64,000 nt of DNA from Streptomyces sp. SAI-127 (GTDB lineage: Bacteria; Actinomycetota; Actinomycetes; Streptomycetales; Streptomycetaceae). Below the pieces are notes generated by a model. It saw only the letters and a list, made by a program, of their open reading frames with translations, was not told where the DNA came from and ran no database searches. The position numbers were made by a program, and so were the translations under genes. Each line of letters begins with the position of its first letter. Position 1 is the stretch's first letter. Shown here piece after piece: positions 1-7,138 of this stretch. Where the stretch lies: NCBI RefSeq assembly GCF_029894425.1, contig NZ_JARXYJ010000001.1, positions 868,001-932,000 of the forward strand. The letters run 5' to 3'.

Positions 1-1
1 G

Positions 2-301
2 GCCGACCGGCTCCGGGCCCTCTACCCCAATGGCCTTCCCGAGGAGGGGACCAAGGCTTCCAAGGACTTCGAGAGCCTGATGAACGAGCTGGTGTCCGTG
101 CGCCGCCACGGCTACGCCATCAATCTCCAGGAGAGCGAGCGCGGAGTGCACGCCGTCGGCGCGTGTGTACGCGACCGCACGGCCACCGCCGTCGCTGCCG
201 TGGTCGTGGCGGCTCCGTCCGTTCGATGCACCCGCGCAAGGCTCGCCGAACTGTCCGAACCTCTGCTCGCGACCGCGCGGGACATCGGTCAGGGTCTGTG
301 A
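2..301 (+). CDS. IclR-family transcriptional regulator, C-terminal fragment
   Basis: Only the last 99 codons are in the window; the gene begins upstream of base 1. The frame opens ADRLRALYPNGLPEEG and ends at the TGA at 299-301. The stretch GYAINLQESERGVHAVGA, followed by an Ala/Val-rich strand and a final helix (LAELSEPLLATARDIG), matches the end of the IclR effector-binding GAF-like domain, where G-(Y/F)-A-x-(N/D)-x-E-E is usual. IclR proteins are dimeric DNA-binding regulators, often of aromatic or acetate catabolism. The N-terminal winged helix cannot be checked. The gene converges on the amidohydrolase, with a hairpin between them. It could regulate that gene or an unseen upstream operon. 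Confidence 0.8.
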   Translation, partial: ADRLRALYPNGLPEEGTKASKDFESLMNELVSVRRHGYAINLQESERGVHAVGACVRDRTATAVAAVVVAAPSVRCTRARLAELSEPLLATARDIGQGL

Positions 302-312
302 ACGGCGGCGCC

Positions 313-343
313 GCACGCCACCTCAAACCGCGTGGTGGCGTGC
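313..343. terminator. Bidirectional hairpin terminator
   Basis: A perfect 10-bp inverted repeat (GCACGCCACC at 313-322 and GGTGGCGTGC at 334-343) with an 11-base loop lies between the convergent IclR fragment (ends 301) and the amidohydrolase (ends 444). There is no T tract, which is common for Streptomyces terminators. Confidence 0.65.
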
Positions 344-443
344 GCCGTAGGGCCTTCAGGGCGTGTCATACGACCTCCGCGAAGGGCACTTCGGTGAACG
401 CGGCCGGCGTGGAGCGGGGGCTCCCTTCCGACATCGTCGCTCC

Positions 444-1706
444 TCACAGCCCCAGAACGCGCTCGGCGTTGCCGTGCGCGATGCTCGCGAGATCGGCCGG
501 GGCGTACGGTGCGGAGCGCAGGAATCCCACCGCCTCAGCGCTGGACTCGAACGGGTAGTCGATGGAGAACAGCACCCGGTCGACACCCACGGCATGGACG
601 GCACCCAGCAGCGCGGCATGCGACATGACGCCGCTGGTGGTGACGTACACGTTGTTCCGCAGGTAGTACGAGGGCAGGTGTTGCACCCTGTGCTCGGCGG
701 GCACCTGGTCGTAGCGGCTGTCGAGCCGGGCCATCTGGAACGGCAGCAGCTCGCCCATGTGGCCCAGCATCACCGACGCGCGCGGGAACTCGTCGAACAC
801 TCCGCCGTAGATCAGCCGGAGCGCATGGGCACCCGTCGTCGCGGTCCACCCCCACGACGGCCCGACCAGCACGGGATACCCGTCGAAGACATGCCAGTTG
901 TCGGCCGGAACGACAGCCGGATGCAGATACAGCGTCACACCGAGGCGCTCCAGTTCGGCCCATACCGGCCTGAACTGCGGCTCGTCGAGGTAGTGCCCCC
1001 GCACATGGTCGTTGTGGAGGACGCCCTTGAAACCGAGCTCCGCCACCGCCCGGCGCAGCTCCACGACCGCGGCCTTGGGATCCTGCAACGGAAGGGTGGC
1101 AAAGCCCGCGAAGCGGGTCGGATGGGCGGCGATCGCCTTGGCGAGATGGTCGTTGATCCGCCGCGCGGCAGCCACGGCCTCCGCGGGATCCTCGATCACT
1201 TCGACGCCCGGCGTGGAATACGAGAGGACCTGGACGTCGACGCCGTTGGCGTCCATGTCCGCAAGCCGCAGCCCGGTCAGATCGTCCAGGCGCCGGAACC
1301 ACTCCTGCTTGATCGCCGGCGGCACCGCCATGTGCTGACGGATCGCTTCCTCCTGCCGGATGGCTCCGGGAACGGAGAACGCCTCTTCCACGGCCACCAT
1401 GCGCATCTTTTCCTCCGAGGTGTTCCGATGGCTCTTCGAGCGGCCGCCTGAGGGCCGTGGCGGCGGACCTGACTCCGGGCGCTTGGGGTCGGTTCCTTGA
1501 ACGCCGGAGAACGCCGTGGAGACAGGGCTGCCGGGCGCGGCGTCGGCTGCCCGGGCGGGCGACCCCGCGACCAGACCACCGACCACGGCGGCTCCTGAAG
1601 CAGCGGCGGTCGCGGCGATGAATCTTCGCCGGGTGGCCTCGACAGGAGGCTCGGGGCGGGGCTCGGCGGGCGGAGTAACGGCTTGGAAGGGACGGTCGTC
1701 GGGCAT
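444..1706 (-). CDS. Amidohydrolase-2 / dihydroxybenzoate decarboxylase-like protein with Tat signal
   Basis: 420 aa from the ATG at 1706, preceded by GGGAGAG. Residues 26-53 form a Tat signal: RRRFIAA, then a hydrophobic Ala/Val/Gly run ending SPARA-A. From residue 101 (MRMVAVEEAFSVPG) to the end it is an ACMSD-type TIM-barrel amidohydrolase: EEAF at the first metal site, YLHPA, GHMGELLPF and FSIDYPFE. This set matches fungal 2,3-dihydroxybenzoate decarboxylases, where Ala replaces the usual His after the Glu pair, so non-oxidative decarboxylation of a hydroxybenzoate is a fair guess. A second strong ribosome site (GGAGGAAAAG) sits directly before the internal ATG at 1406, which would give a 320-aa cytoplasmic form. 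Its promoter shares an element with the aromatic operon at 10.6 kb. Confidence 0.75.
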   Translation of the reverse strand: MPDDRPFQAVTPPAEPRPEPPVEATRRRFIAATAAASGAAVVGGLVAGSPARAADAAPGSPVSTAFSGVQGTDPKRPESGPPPRPSGGRSKSHRNTSEEKMRMVAVEEAFSVPGAIRQEEAIRQHMAVPPAIKQEWFRRLDDLTGLRLADMDANGVDVQVLSYSTPGVEVIEDPAEAVAAARRINDHLAKAIAAHPTRFAGFATLPLQDPKAAVVELRRAVAELGFKGVLHNDHVRGHYLDEPQFRPVWAELERLGVTLYLHPAVVPADNWHVFDGYPVLVGPSWGWTATTGAHALRLIYGGVFDEFPRASVMLGHMGELLPFQMARLDSRYDQVPAEHRVQHLPSYYLRNNVYVTTSGVMSHAALLGAVHAVGVDRVLFSIDYPFESSAEAVGFLRSAPYAPADLASIAHGNAERVLGL

Positions 1707-2246
1707 GTCCACTCTCCCTCGAGGGCGCGCGGTTGATTGCCGGGGTCCTGCCAATGGCTGTTGCGCTCCGCGAGGGTGCGCGTCGTGACCAGCTGGAGGT
1801 CAGGCAGTTCTCTCGGCGATCGCCGACGCCCATGGCTCATGCCGCTGCAGAGCGCTCCCGGGAGACGAGGGGCCGCCGCTGCCCGCTCTCTTGAACCTGA
1901 GCCAAGCTAGTTCTAGGGTGATTTCGAGTCAAGACCAGTAAGGAAGCAGATTGGGCACGACTCCGCCTCATGACTCGGAGTCAAGAATGCCTGTTCCTCT
2001 TGCTGACGCCGCCCCGCTTCCCACGCGGCGCCCCCGTCCCACTTGCCATCGACCAACGATCACAATATTGTCGTACGAACGTAAGACATACGGACGTCCT
2101 TCAAATTCCAGGGAGCGAGCATCGAAAGGCGGAGTCGGGACGGGTGATACCGGCTTCGCAACCGTCCCCACCCTCAACGCGCCAACCACCCGCCGGTTGG
2201 CCAGACGATCCCATCCACCCTCGATGAGGGAAAGAACGAGGACCCG
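1707..2246. other. Divergent intergenic region, no gene seen
   Basis: 540 bases between the divergent amidohydrolase and esterase. The left part carries the minus-strand promoter/operator at 1888-1932. The right part has lower GC around 2065-2100, contains the palindrome TCGTACGA, and has a weak 7-bp inverted repeat (GGGACGG 2137-2143, CCGTCCC 2162-2168) that could be leader structure for the esterase mRNA. The open frames here look like chance high-GC frames. Confidence 0.5.
1888..1932 (-). promoter_or_regulatory. Promoter and putative operator of the amidohydrolase
   Basis: On the minus strand TTGACT (1932-1927), a 17-base spacer and TAGCTT (1909-1904) form a good vegetative promoter. Immediately downstream, over the expected start of transcription, is CTCAGGTTCAAGAG (1901-1888). 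The same 14 bases occupy the same position relative to a TAnnnT box before the aromatic operon (10670-10657). Confidence 0.65.
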
Positions 2247-3167
2247 ATGAGCACCTTCCACCCCGATCTCAGACGAGGTCGCTTCCTCCCCAATGTGTCC
2301 TACGGACGTCTGTCGTCGCGCCTCGTGCGAAGCGTGAAGTGGCGCGCGAGTGATCCAGGACCGGACGTCAGGGTTCAGGAGATCGTCGTGCCCGGCCCCA
2401 AGGGCGCACCGCCCGTCTCGCTTCGCGTCTTCCAGCCGACCGGCCTGAAGACAGCGGCTCCGGCACTGCTCTGGATCCACGGAGGCGGGCTGATCTTCGG
2501 CGCACCCGAACAGGACGACCGTACGAACATCGCCTTCGCCCGCGAACTCGGCATCACCGTCGCCGCGGTCCGCTATCGACTGGGTCCTGACCATCCCGCG
2601 CCCGCCGCGGTCGAGGACGCCTACGCCGCACTGCGCGGACTGGCCGAGCGAGCCGACGACCTGCACATCGACACCGACCGCATCGCGATCGGCGGTGCCA
2701 GCGCAGGCGGCGGACTCGCCGCCGCCCTCGCCCTGCTCGCCCATGACCGGGCCGAGATCCGGCCGGCGTTCCAGCTACTCCTCTACCCGATGCTGGACGA
2801 CCGCACGACGACGAGAACCGACCTGGCCACCCTCAAGGTGCGCGTCTGGACGCCCAAGAGCAACCGGTACGGCTGGTCGTCCTACCTCGGCGACGCCGTC
2901 GCGGGCCCAGATGTCTCCCCGTACGCGGCCGCAGCCCGCCGCGAGGATCTCAGCGGTCTTCCCCCGGCCTGGATCGGCGTCGGCACCCTCGATCTCTTCC
3001 ACGACGAAGACGTCGAGTACGCGCGCCGGCTCAGTGACAGCGGTGTCCCCTGCGACCTCGACGTCATCCCCGGCGCTTTCCACGGCTTCGACCTCGTGTT
3101 CCCCAAGGCCGAGATCTCGCGGGAGTTCTGGCGCAGGCAGGCTCGGGCGCTGAAGGACGCACTGTGA
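2247..3167 (+). CDS. Alpha/beta hydrolase fold-3 (HSL-type esterase)
   Basis: 306 aa from the ATG at 2247 (GAGG five bases upstream). It carries the hormone-sensitive-lipase signature: oxyanion-hole HGGG at residues 78-81, nucleophile elbow GASAG at 151-155 (Ser153), an Asp in the LDLFHDED stretch near 250, and the catalytic His in GAFHGF near 279. Length and motif spacing fit an intact cytosolic esterase/lipase of the fold-3 group, acting on short-chain esters. There is no signal peptide. It converges on the MarR gene ending at 3199 and is divergent from the amidohydrolase. The natural substrate cannot be told from sequence. Confidence 0.85.
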   Translation: MSTFHPDLRRGRFLPNVSYGRLSSRLVRSVKWRASDPGPDVRVQEIVVPGPKGAPPVSLRVFQPTGLKTAAPALLWIHGGGLIFGAPEQDDRTNIAFARELGITVAAVRYRLGPDHPAPAAVEDAYAALRGLAERADDLHIDTDRIAIGGASAGGGLAAALALLAHDRAEIRPAFQLLLYPMLDDRTTTRTDLATLKVRVWTPKSNRYGWSSYLGDAVAGPDVSPYAAAARREDLSGLPPAWIGVGTLDLFHDEDVEYARRLSDSGVPCDLDVIPGAFHGFDLVFPKAEISREFWRRQARALKDAL

Positions 3168-3198
3168 GAGTCGTCGAGGCCGTCGGCAGGGACCTTGT

Positions 3199-3675
3199 TC
3201 AAGCCGGGTGACCGTGCGGGTCCTTCGTCGGCAGAGCATCGGGATTGAGCTCTGCGAGCATCCGGAGCAGCAGGGTGTGTACGACTGCCCGCTCGGCTGG
3301 GGCAAGGACCGCAAGCGCTTCCTCATCAAGACGTTCCACCACACCCCGCGCCCGCTCGGCGAGCTTCGCGCCGCTGTCAGTGATGGTCAGTTGTACGGTT
3401 CTGCGGCTGGAAGGGTGTTCGCGGCGGGCCAGAAGGCCGCGGTCGACCAGCGCGTTGACAGCGGCGCCCATGGACTGGGGAGTGAAGCCGGTCCGACGCG
3501 CGATCTCCGCCGCGGATATGGCCGGGGTCCAGACGACGTGCTGCAGAGCGTTGTGCTGGGCGGCCGTGAGGTTGAGCGACCGCAACGCTCTTTCAAGACG
3601 CGTTCCCATCACGTGCACCACCTGCCACGCCAGGTAGCCCATACGCCTCGAGGGATGTGCGCCAGGACGCCCCAT
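3199..3675 (-). CDS. MarR-family regulator (paralogue 1)
   Basis: 158 aa from the ATG at 3675, which has GGAGT six bases upstream; the longer open frame to 3792 would run into the divergent transporter. It has the MarR winged helix (SAAEIARRTGFTPQSMGAAVNALVDRGL, then the wing REHPSSRRTVQLTITDSG) and flanking dimer helices. It is clearly paralogous to the MarR gene at 4976-5443: both share YLAWQ, RLERALR, QHNALQ-VWTP, SAAEIARR, QSMGAAV and LNPDAL. It is divergent from the transporter at 3773 across 97 bases that contain a repeated AAGGT/ACCTT element, so it probably represses that gene and itself until an unknown compound is bound. Confidence 0.88.
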   Translation of the reverse strand: MGRPGAHPSRRMGYLAWQVVHVMGTRLERALRSLNLTAAQHNALQHVVWTPAISAAEIARRTGFTPQSMGAAVNALVDRGLLARREHPSSRRTVQLTITDSGAKLAERARGVVERLDEEALAVLAPAERAVVHTLLLRMLAELNPDALPTKDPHGHPA

Positions 3676-3689
3676 CAGCAACTCCAAAA

Positions 3690-3746
3690 GTAAGGTGCCT
3701 GATATTTCTAGGGTACAAATAGAAGGTACCTTAGAAGCTACCTTAC
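3690..3746. promoter_or_regulatory. Putative MarR operator
   Basis: Between the divergent MarR and transporter genes: GTAAGGT at 3690-3696, the perfect palindrome AAGGTACCTT at 3723-3732, and ACCTTAC at 3740-3746 (reverse complement of the first). Three related half-sites or palindromes in an AT-richer stretch are typical of an autoregulated MarR promoter. Confidence 0.6.
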
Positions 3747-3772
3747 AAGAGGAACCGGAGAAGGCCCCTCCC

Positions 3773-4828
3773 ATGTCCACGCCACCGACCACTTCCGCCG
3801 AGCCGCACCCTGCGCAGCACCATCACCACGCGATGGACACCGCTCCGGCGCCGCAGGGTGCCACCGGGATGAAGGGAGTTCTGCTCCCCGTCGCGATCGT
3901 GCTGGTCATCGGCTCGATCTTCGTCAGCGTGTTCCTGGCCGCATTTCACGCCCCGCGGCCTCACGACCTGCCGGTCGCCGTGGTCGGGACGACCCAACGG
4001 CTCGAACAGATCACCGGAGGGCTGGAACTCGGGCTGCCCGGCGGGTTCGAGGTGAAGCGCTACCCCGACGCGAATGCGGCCCGGCACGCGTTGCAGGACC
4101 GAAAGGTGTACGCCGCCTATGTCACCGGTCCCGGGAAGTCCGCCGAGCTGCTGTATGCGGGAGCCAACGGCCCTTCGGTGACCTCGACGGTCACCGGTGC
4201 CTTCTCCGGCGTCGCCAAAGCGAGCGGAGACAGGCTGACAGTGCAGGACGTCGTGCCGGCCTCGGCGGGCGACACCCGCGGTATGTCGGTGTTCTACGCC
4301 GGGTTCGGCGTCGTGCTGGCCGGATTCCTGTTCGGCATGATGACCTACCAGATGGCTCCGCGACTGGAGTACCGGTGGAGGTTGGTCAGCCTGGCCTCCT
4401 TCAGCATCCTCGCCGGCGTCCTCGTGGCGGCGATGGCCGGCAGCCTGGGCTTCTCTGCGCTGCCGGGTCCCTTCCTGGGCATCGCGGGGGTCATCACACT
4501 GATGGCCGCGGCCATCGGCAGCGCGACCATGATGTTCATGCGCCTCTTCGGCCGTGCAGGGATGTCACTGGCCGCCGTGGTCCTGCTGACCTTCGGCAAC
4601 AGCACGAGCGGGGGCACGCTGCCCACCGCCTACCTGCCGGGCTGGCTGCATCCGCTCTCGGAGATCCTCCCGGTGGGAGTCGGCGTACGAGCCGTGCAAG
4701 GCCTGTCCCACTTCAACAACGACGGTCTCACGGCGGGTGTCGTCGTCCTGCTGGCGTGGATCGTCGTCGCCACCGTGGTGCTCTTCTTGCTTGATGCCCG
4801 CGGACCACGTCGCGCAGCCGTCGACTGA
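3773..4828 (+). CDS. ABC-2 / YhgE-Pip-like membrane transport protein
   Basis: 351 aa from the ATG at 3773 (MSTPPTTSAE), with GGAGAAGG upstream. A His-rich cytoplasmic head (about residues 12-25) is followed by a first membrane helix (VLLPVAIVLVIGSIFVSVFL), an extracytoplasmic region of about 130 residues, and five further helices near the C-terminus. The block GNSTSGGTLPTAYLPGWLHPLSEILPVG is typical of the ABC-2/DUF3533-like membrane proteins that act in export or immunity. No ATPase is adjacent. With MarR genes on both sides it is probably a regulated efflux or membrane-stress protein; the substrate is unknown. Confidence 0.7.
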   Translation: MSTPPTTSAEPHPAQHHHHAMDTAPAPQGATGMKGVLLPVAIVLVIGSIFVSVFLAAFHAPRPHDLPVAVVGTTQRLEQITGGLELGLPGGFEVKRYPDANAARHALQDRKVYAAYVTGPGKSAELLYAGANGPSVTSTVTGAFSGVAKASGDRLTVQDVVPASAGDTRGMSVFYAGFGVVLAGFLFGMMTYQMAPRLEYRWRLVSLASFSILAGVLVAAMAGSLGFSALPGPFLGIAGVITLMAAAIGSATMMFMRLFGRAGMSLAAVVLLTFGNSTSGGTLPTAYLPGWLHPLSEILPVGVGVRAVQGLSHFNNDGLTAGVVVLLAWIVVATVVLFLLDARGPRRAAVD

Positions 4829-4963
4829 CCCGTCAGCCTGCCGCGCGCCGCTCCCCATGCCGATCGTGGGACGGGAAACAGAATCGGCCCACGCTCCGGG
4901 ACACGGCTGAGCCCCAGCTCCAGTGGCCGGTGACACGCTCGCGGGCAGCACGCCCCGCTCTCG

Positions 4964-4978
4964 TAGACTGCGGCCGTG
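4964..4978 (+). promoter_or_regulatory. Leaderless-type promoter of the second MarR gene
   Basis: TAGACT (4964-4969) lies six bases before the GTG start at 4976 and there is no Shine-Dalgarno sequence. This is the geometry of Streptomyces leaderless transcripts, in which the first base of the start codon is also the transcription start. Confidence 0.55.
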
Positions 4979-5443
4979 ACCGACGCCGCGTTTCCCACCA
5001 CCGGATACCTCGCCTGGCAGTTCTCCCAGATCATCGCCGGACGACTGGAGCGGGCACTGCGTGCGGAGGACCTCACCTTGGCACAGCACAACGCTCTGCA
5101 GCAGGTCCTCTGGACGCCTGGGGTGTCCGCCGCGGAGATCGCGCGCCGCTCCGACATCACGGCGCAGTCCATGGGAGCCGCGGTGAGCCAGCTGGTCGAG
5201 CGAGGGCTGCTGCGACGGGAGCCCCATCCGACCAGCCGTCGCAGTATGCGTCTGTTCGCGACCGACGAGGGAAGCGCGGCGGCCGCTCGTGCCACGACGA
5301 TCGCGAAGCGGATCGAACGGGAGACGACCTCGCCGCTCTCCCCGGATGACAAAGACGCCATTCACCGTCTGCTCTACCGTTTGGTCGAGGAACTGAACCC
5401 CGACGCCCTCGCCATCGACACACGATCGCTGAACCAACCCTGA
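4976..5443 (+). CDS. MarR-family regulator (paralogue 2)
   Basis: 155 aa from the GTG at 4976. Winged helix: SAAEIARRSDITAQSMGAAVSQLVERGLL, wing EPHPTSRRSMRLFATDEG. Close paralogue of the MarR gene at 3199-3675, on the other side of the same transporter, suggesting local duplication with the transporter captured between the copies. No ribosome site is present; a TAGACT box six bases upstream suggests a leaderless mRNA. It may control the downstream TetR gene (77 bases away) or compete for the operator at 3690-3746. Confidence 0.87.
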   Translation: MTDAAFPTTGYLAWQFSQIIAGRLERALRAEDLTLAQHNALQQVLWTPGVSAAEIARRSDITAQSMGAAVSQLVERGLLRREPHPTSRRSMRLFATDEGSAAAARATTIAKRIERETTSPLSPDDKDAIHRLLYRLVEELNPDALAIDTRSLNQP

Positions 5444-5520
5444 CCGTCCCGCGGATGACACTTCCCGACGCGGACCGCGCGACGTTCACCGGTGCGCCGC
5501 GAGCGAAAGGACGGAACGCC

Positions 5521-6150
5521 ATGAGCCGGGCCGAGAGCCGTCCGCCGTCGCACGGTTCCACCCGCGGTCGTCCCCGCAGCGAGGCCGTGGAACAGGCCAT
5601 CCTGGAAGCGGTGCTGACGCTTCTGGAGGACGGCGTCCCGCTGGCCGATCTCTCCCTCGGGACCATCGCCAGCACCGCCGGCGTCGGCAAGGCGGCCATC
5701 TACCGCCGCTGGAGCGACAAGGAGGACCTCTTCGTCGACGTCATCCGCGCCGCTGAGCCCTCCGAGCGAGAACTTCCCGGTACGTCGATGCGGGACGACC
5801 TGGTCGTTCTACTGGAGTCGGTGCGCCAACGCGGCCTTGCCGGCCGCTCGTCGGCGGTCCTGCACACCGCACACGCCCAGATGAGAAGCAGCCCGAAGAT
5901 ATGGGCCGCCTACCAGTCCGGCGTGATCACTCCCCGCCGCGACCTCGGACTGGAGATCCTCCGGCGAGGCCAGCTCAACGGGGAACTCCGTACGGGCATC
6001 GACCTGGAACTGACCATCGACATGTTCGTCGGCCCCATGCTCATCCGCACCTTCGTACGCCACGACCCCGAACTCCCGGACGGACTCCCCGAACAGATCG
6101 TCGACACCGTCCTCCGTGGCCTACGGCCCGTCGGCTCGCCGCGCAGTTGA
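5521..6150 (+). CDS. TetR/AcrR-family regulator
   Basis: 209 aa from the ATG at 5521, preceded by AAAGGACGG. The N-terminal HTH is typical: GRPRSEAVEQAILEA, then LSLGTIASTAGVGKAAIYRRW with DKEDLFVDVI after it. The C-terminal half is helical and resembles the TetR C-terminal domain found in many actinobacterial repressors. It is co-directional with the MarR gene and converges on the NmrA-type reductase, with 35 bases between stops. The ligand and target are not evident; the neighbouring transporter is one candidate. Confidence 0.85.
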   Translation: MSRAESRPPSHGSTRGRPRSEAVEQAILEAVLTLLEDGVPLADLSLGTIASTAGVGKAAIYRRWSDKEDLFVDVIRAAEPSERELPGTSMRDDLVVLLESVRQRGLAGRSSAVLHTAHAQMRSSPKIWAAYQSGVITPRRDLGLEILRRGQLNGELRTGIDLELTIDMFVGPMLIRTFVRHDPELPDGLPEQIVDTVLRGLRPVGSPRS

Positions 6151-6185
6151 ACGCGTAGGCACCGGGGGCGCGGCCGCTGCGGCGC

Positions 6186-7073
6186 TCAGCCTCGCGCGGC
6201 GAACGCGGCGGCCGCTTCCTCGAAGGACGCGGGCTCACGGCCGAGCAGCATCCGCAGGACGTTGCTGTTGCCGCGCAGGCCGTGCCGGTCATAGTCCTGC
6301 CACATGGCGCGCATGTCCGAGGCCCGGGACGCGGAGTCGGCCACTCCCCGCGGGAGCGGTGCGTCCGCCCAGTCCACCGTCCTCGCCTCCAGATCAACTC
6401 CGCGTGCACGCCCGGCGAAACGCACCGCCTCCGCCAAGGTCAGGGCGGGGCCCGCGAGTTCGTAGGTCGCCGAGTCGTGCCCTGGCTCGGAAAGCACCTT
6501 GGCGCCGGCTTCCCCGAGGTCACGCAAGTCGATGAACGAGAACTCGTTGTCCACGTTGAACGGCACCGCGACGGGGCCGGCCGGAGCCCTCCCCCACGTC
6601 GACAGGACGATCTGCGCGAACATCGAGGGCTGGAGAATCGTCCAGTTCAGCCCCGAGGCCCGCACGGCGGCCTCGGCGTTCGCCTTGCGCAGATGATGGC
6701 GCAGCCCGGGGGTGTGCGGGTGGAGGACGGACAGGTACACGAACCGGCGGACGCCCGCCTGCTCAGCCGCCTCAAGAGCCCTGATCGCGAGCACGTCCTC
6801 CTCCGGGTGGAACGCCGGCGGAATCATGAACACGAAGTCTGCGTCCTCCAGCGCCTGCCGGACGCTGTCCGGCTTCTCCAGATCCGCCTCGACGATGTCG
6901 TCCACGCCCAGGGCCGCCACTCGTTCCCGCCCTGCCGGGCCGTGCACCACGGCCCGGACCCGGAACGGAGCTCGCAGCGCGGCCTCCAGCACATACGTAC
7001 CGCAGAGCCCGGCCGCCCCGATCACCGCGATCAGGGGCGGCTCCTGGCTGCGTACGGCTTCTGATTCGGACAC
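6186..7073 (-). CDS. NmrA-like NAD(P)-binding reductase
   Basis: 295 aa from the GTG at 7073, preceded by GAGGAAG. The Rossmann start is IAVIGAAGLCGTYVLEAAL (GxxGxxG), and the rest follows the atypical SDR/NmrA pattern: VEADLEKPDSVRQALEDADFVFMIPP, RRFVYLSVLHPH, LNWTILQPSMFAQ. Related proteins bind NAD(P) and either reduce substrates or sense redox state. It lacks the classical YxxxK pair at the normal spacing. It is the last gene of the minus-strand operon starting at 10537 and follows the dehydrogenase by 65 bases, so it probably takes part in the same aromatic pathway. Confidence 0.75.
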   Translation of the reverse strand: MSESEAVRSQEPPLIAVIGAAGLCGTYVLEAALRAPFRVRAVVHGPAGRERVAALGVDDIVEADLEKPDSVRQALEDADFVFMIPPAFHPEEDVLAIRALEAAEQAGVRRFVYLSVLHPHTPGLRHHLRKANAEAAVRASGLNWTILQPSMFAQIVLSTWGRAPAGPVAVPFNVDNEFSFIDLRDLGEAGAKVLSEPGHDSATYELAGPALTLAEAVRFAGRARGVDLEARTVDWADAPLPRGVADSASRASDMRAMWQDYDRHGLRGNSNVLRMLLGREPASFEEAAAAFAARG

Positions 7074-7138
7074 TTTCCCGGCTTCCTCTCGCTGTTCTGA
7101 GGTGACTCCGCGGAGCCGTGACGCGCGCGTGCGTCGGA

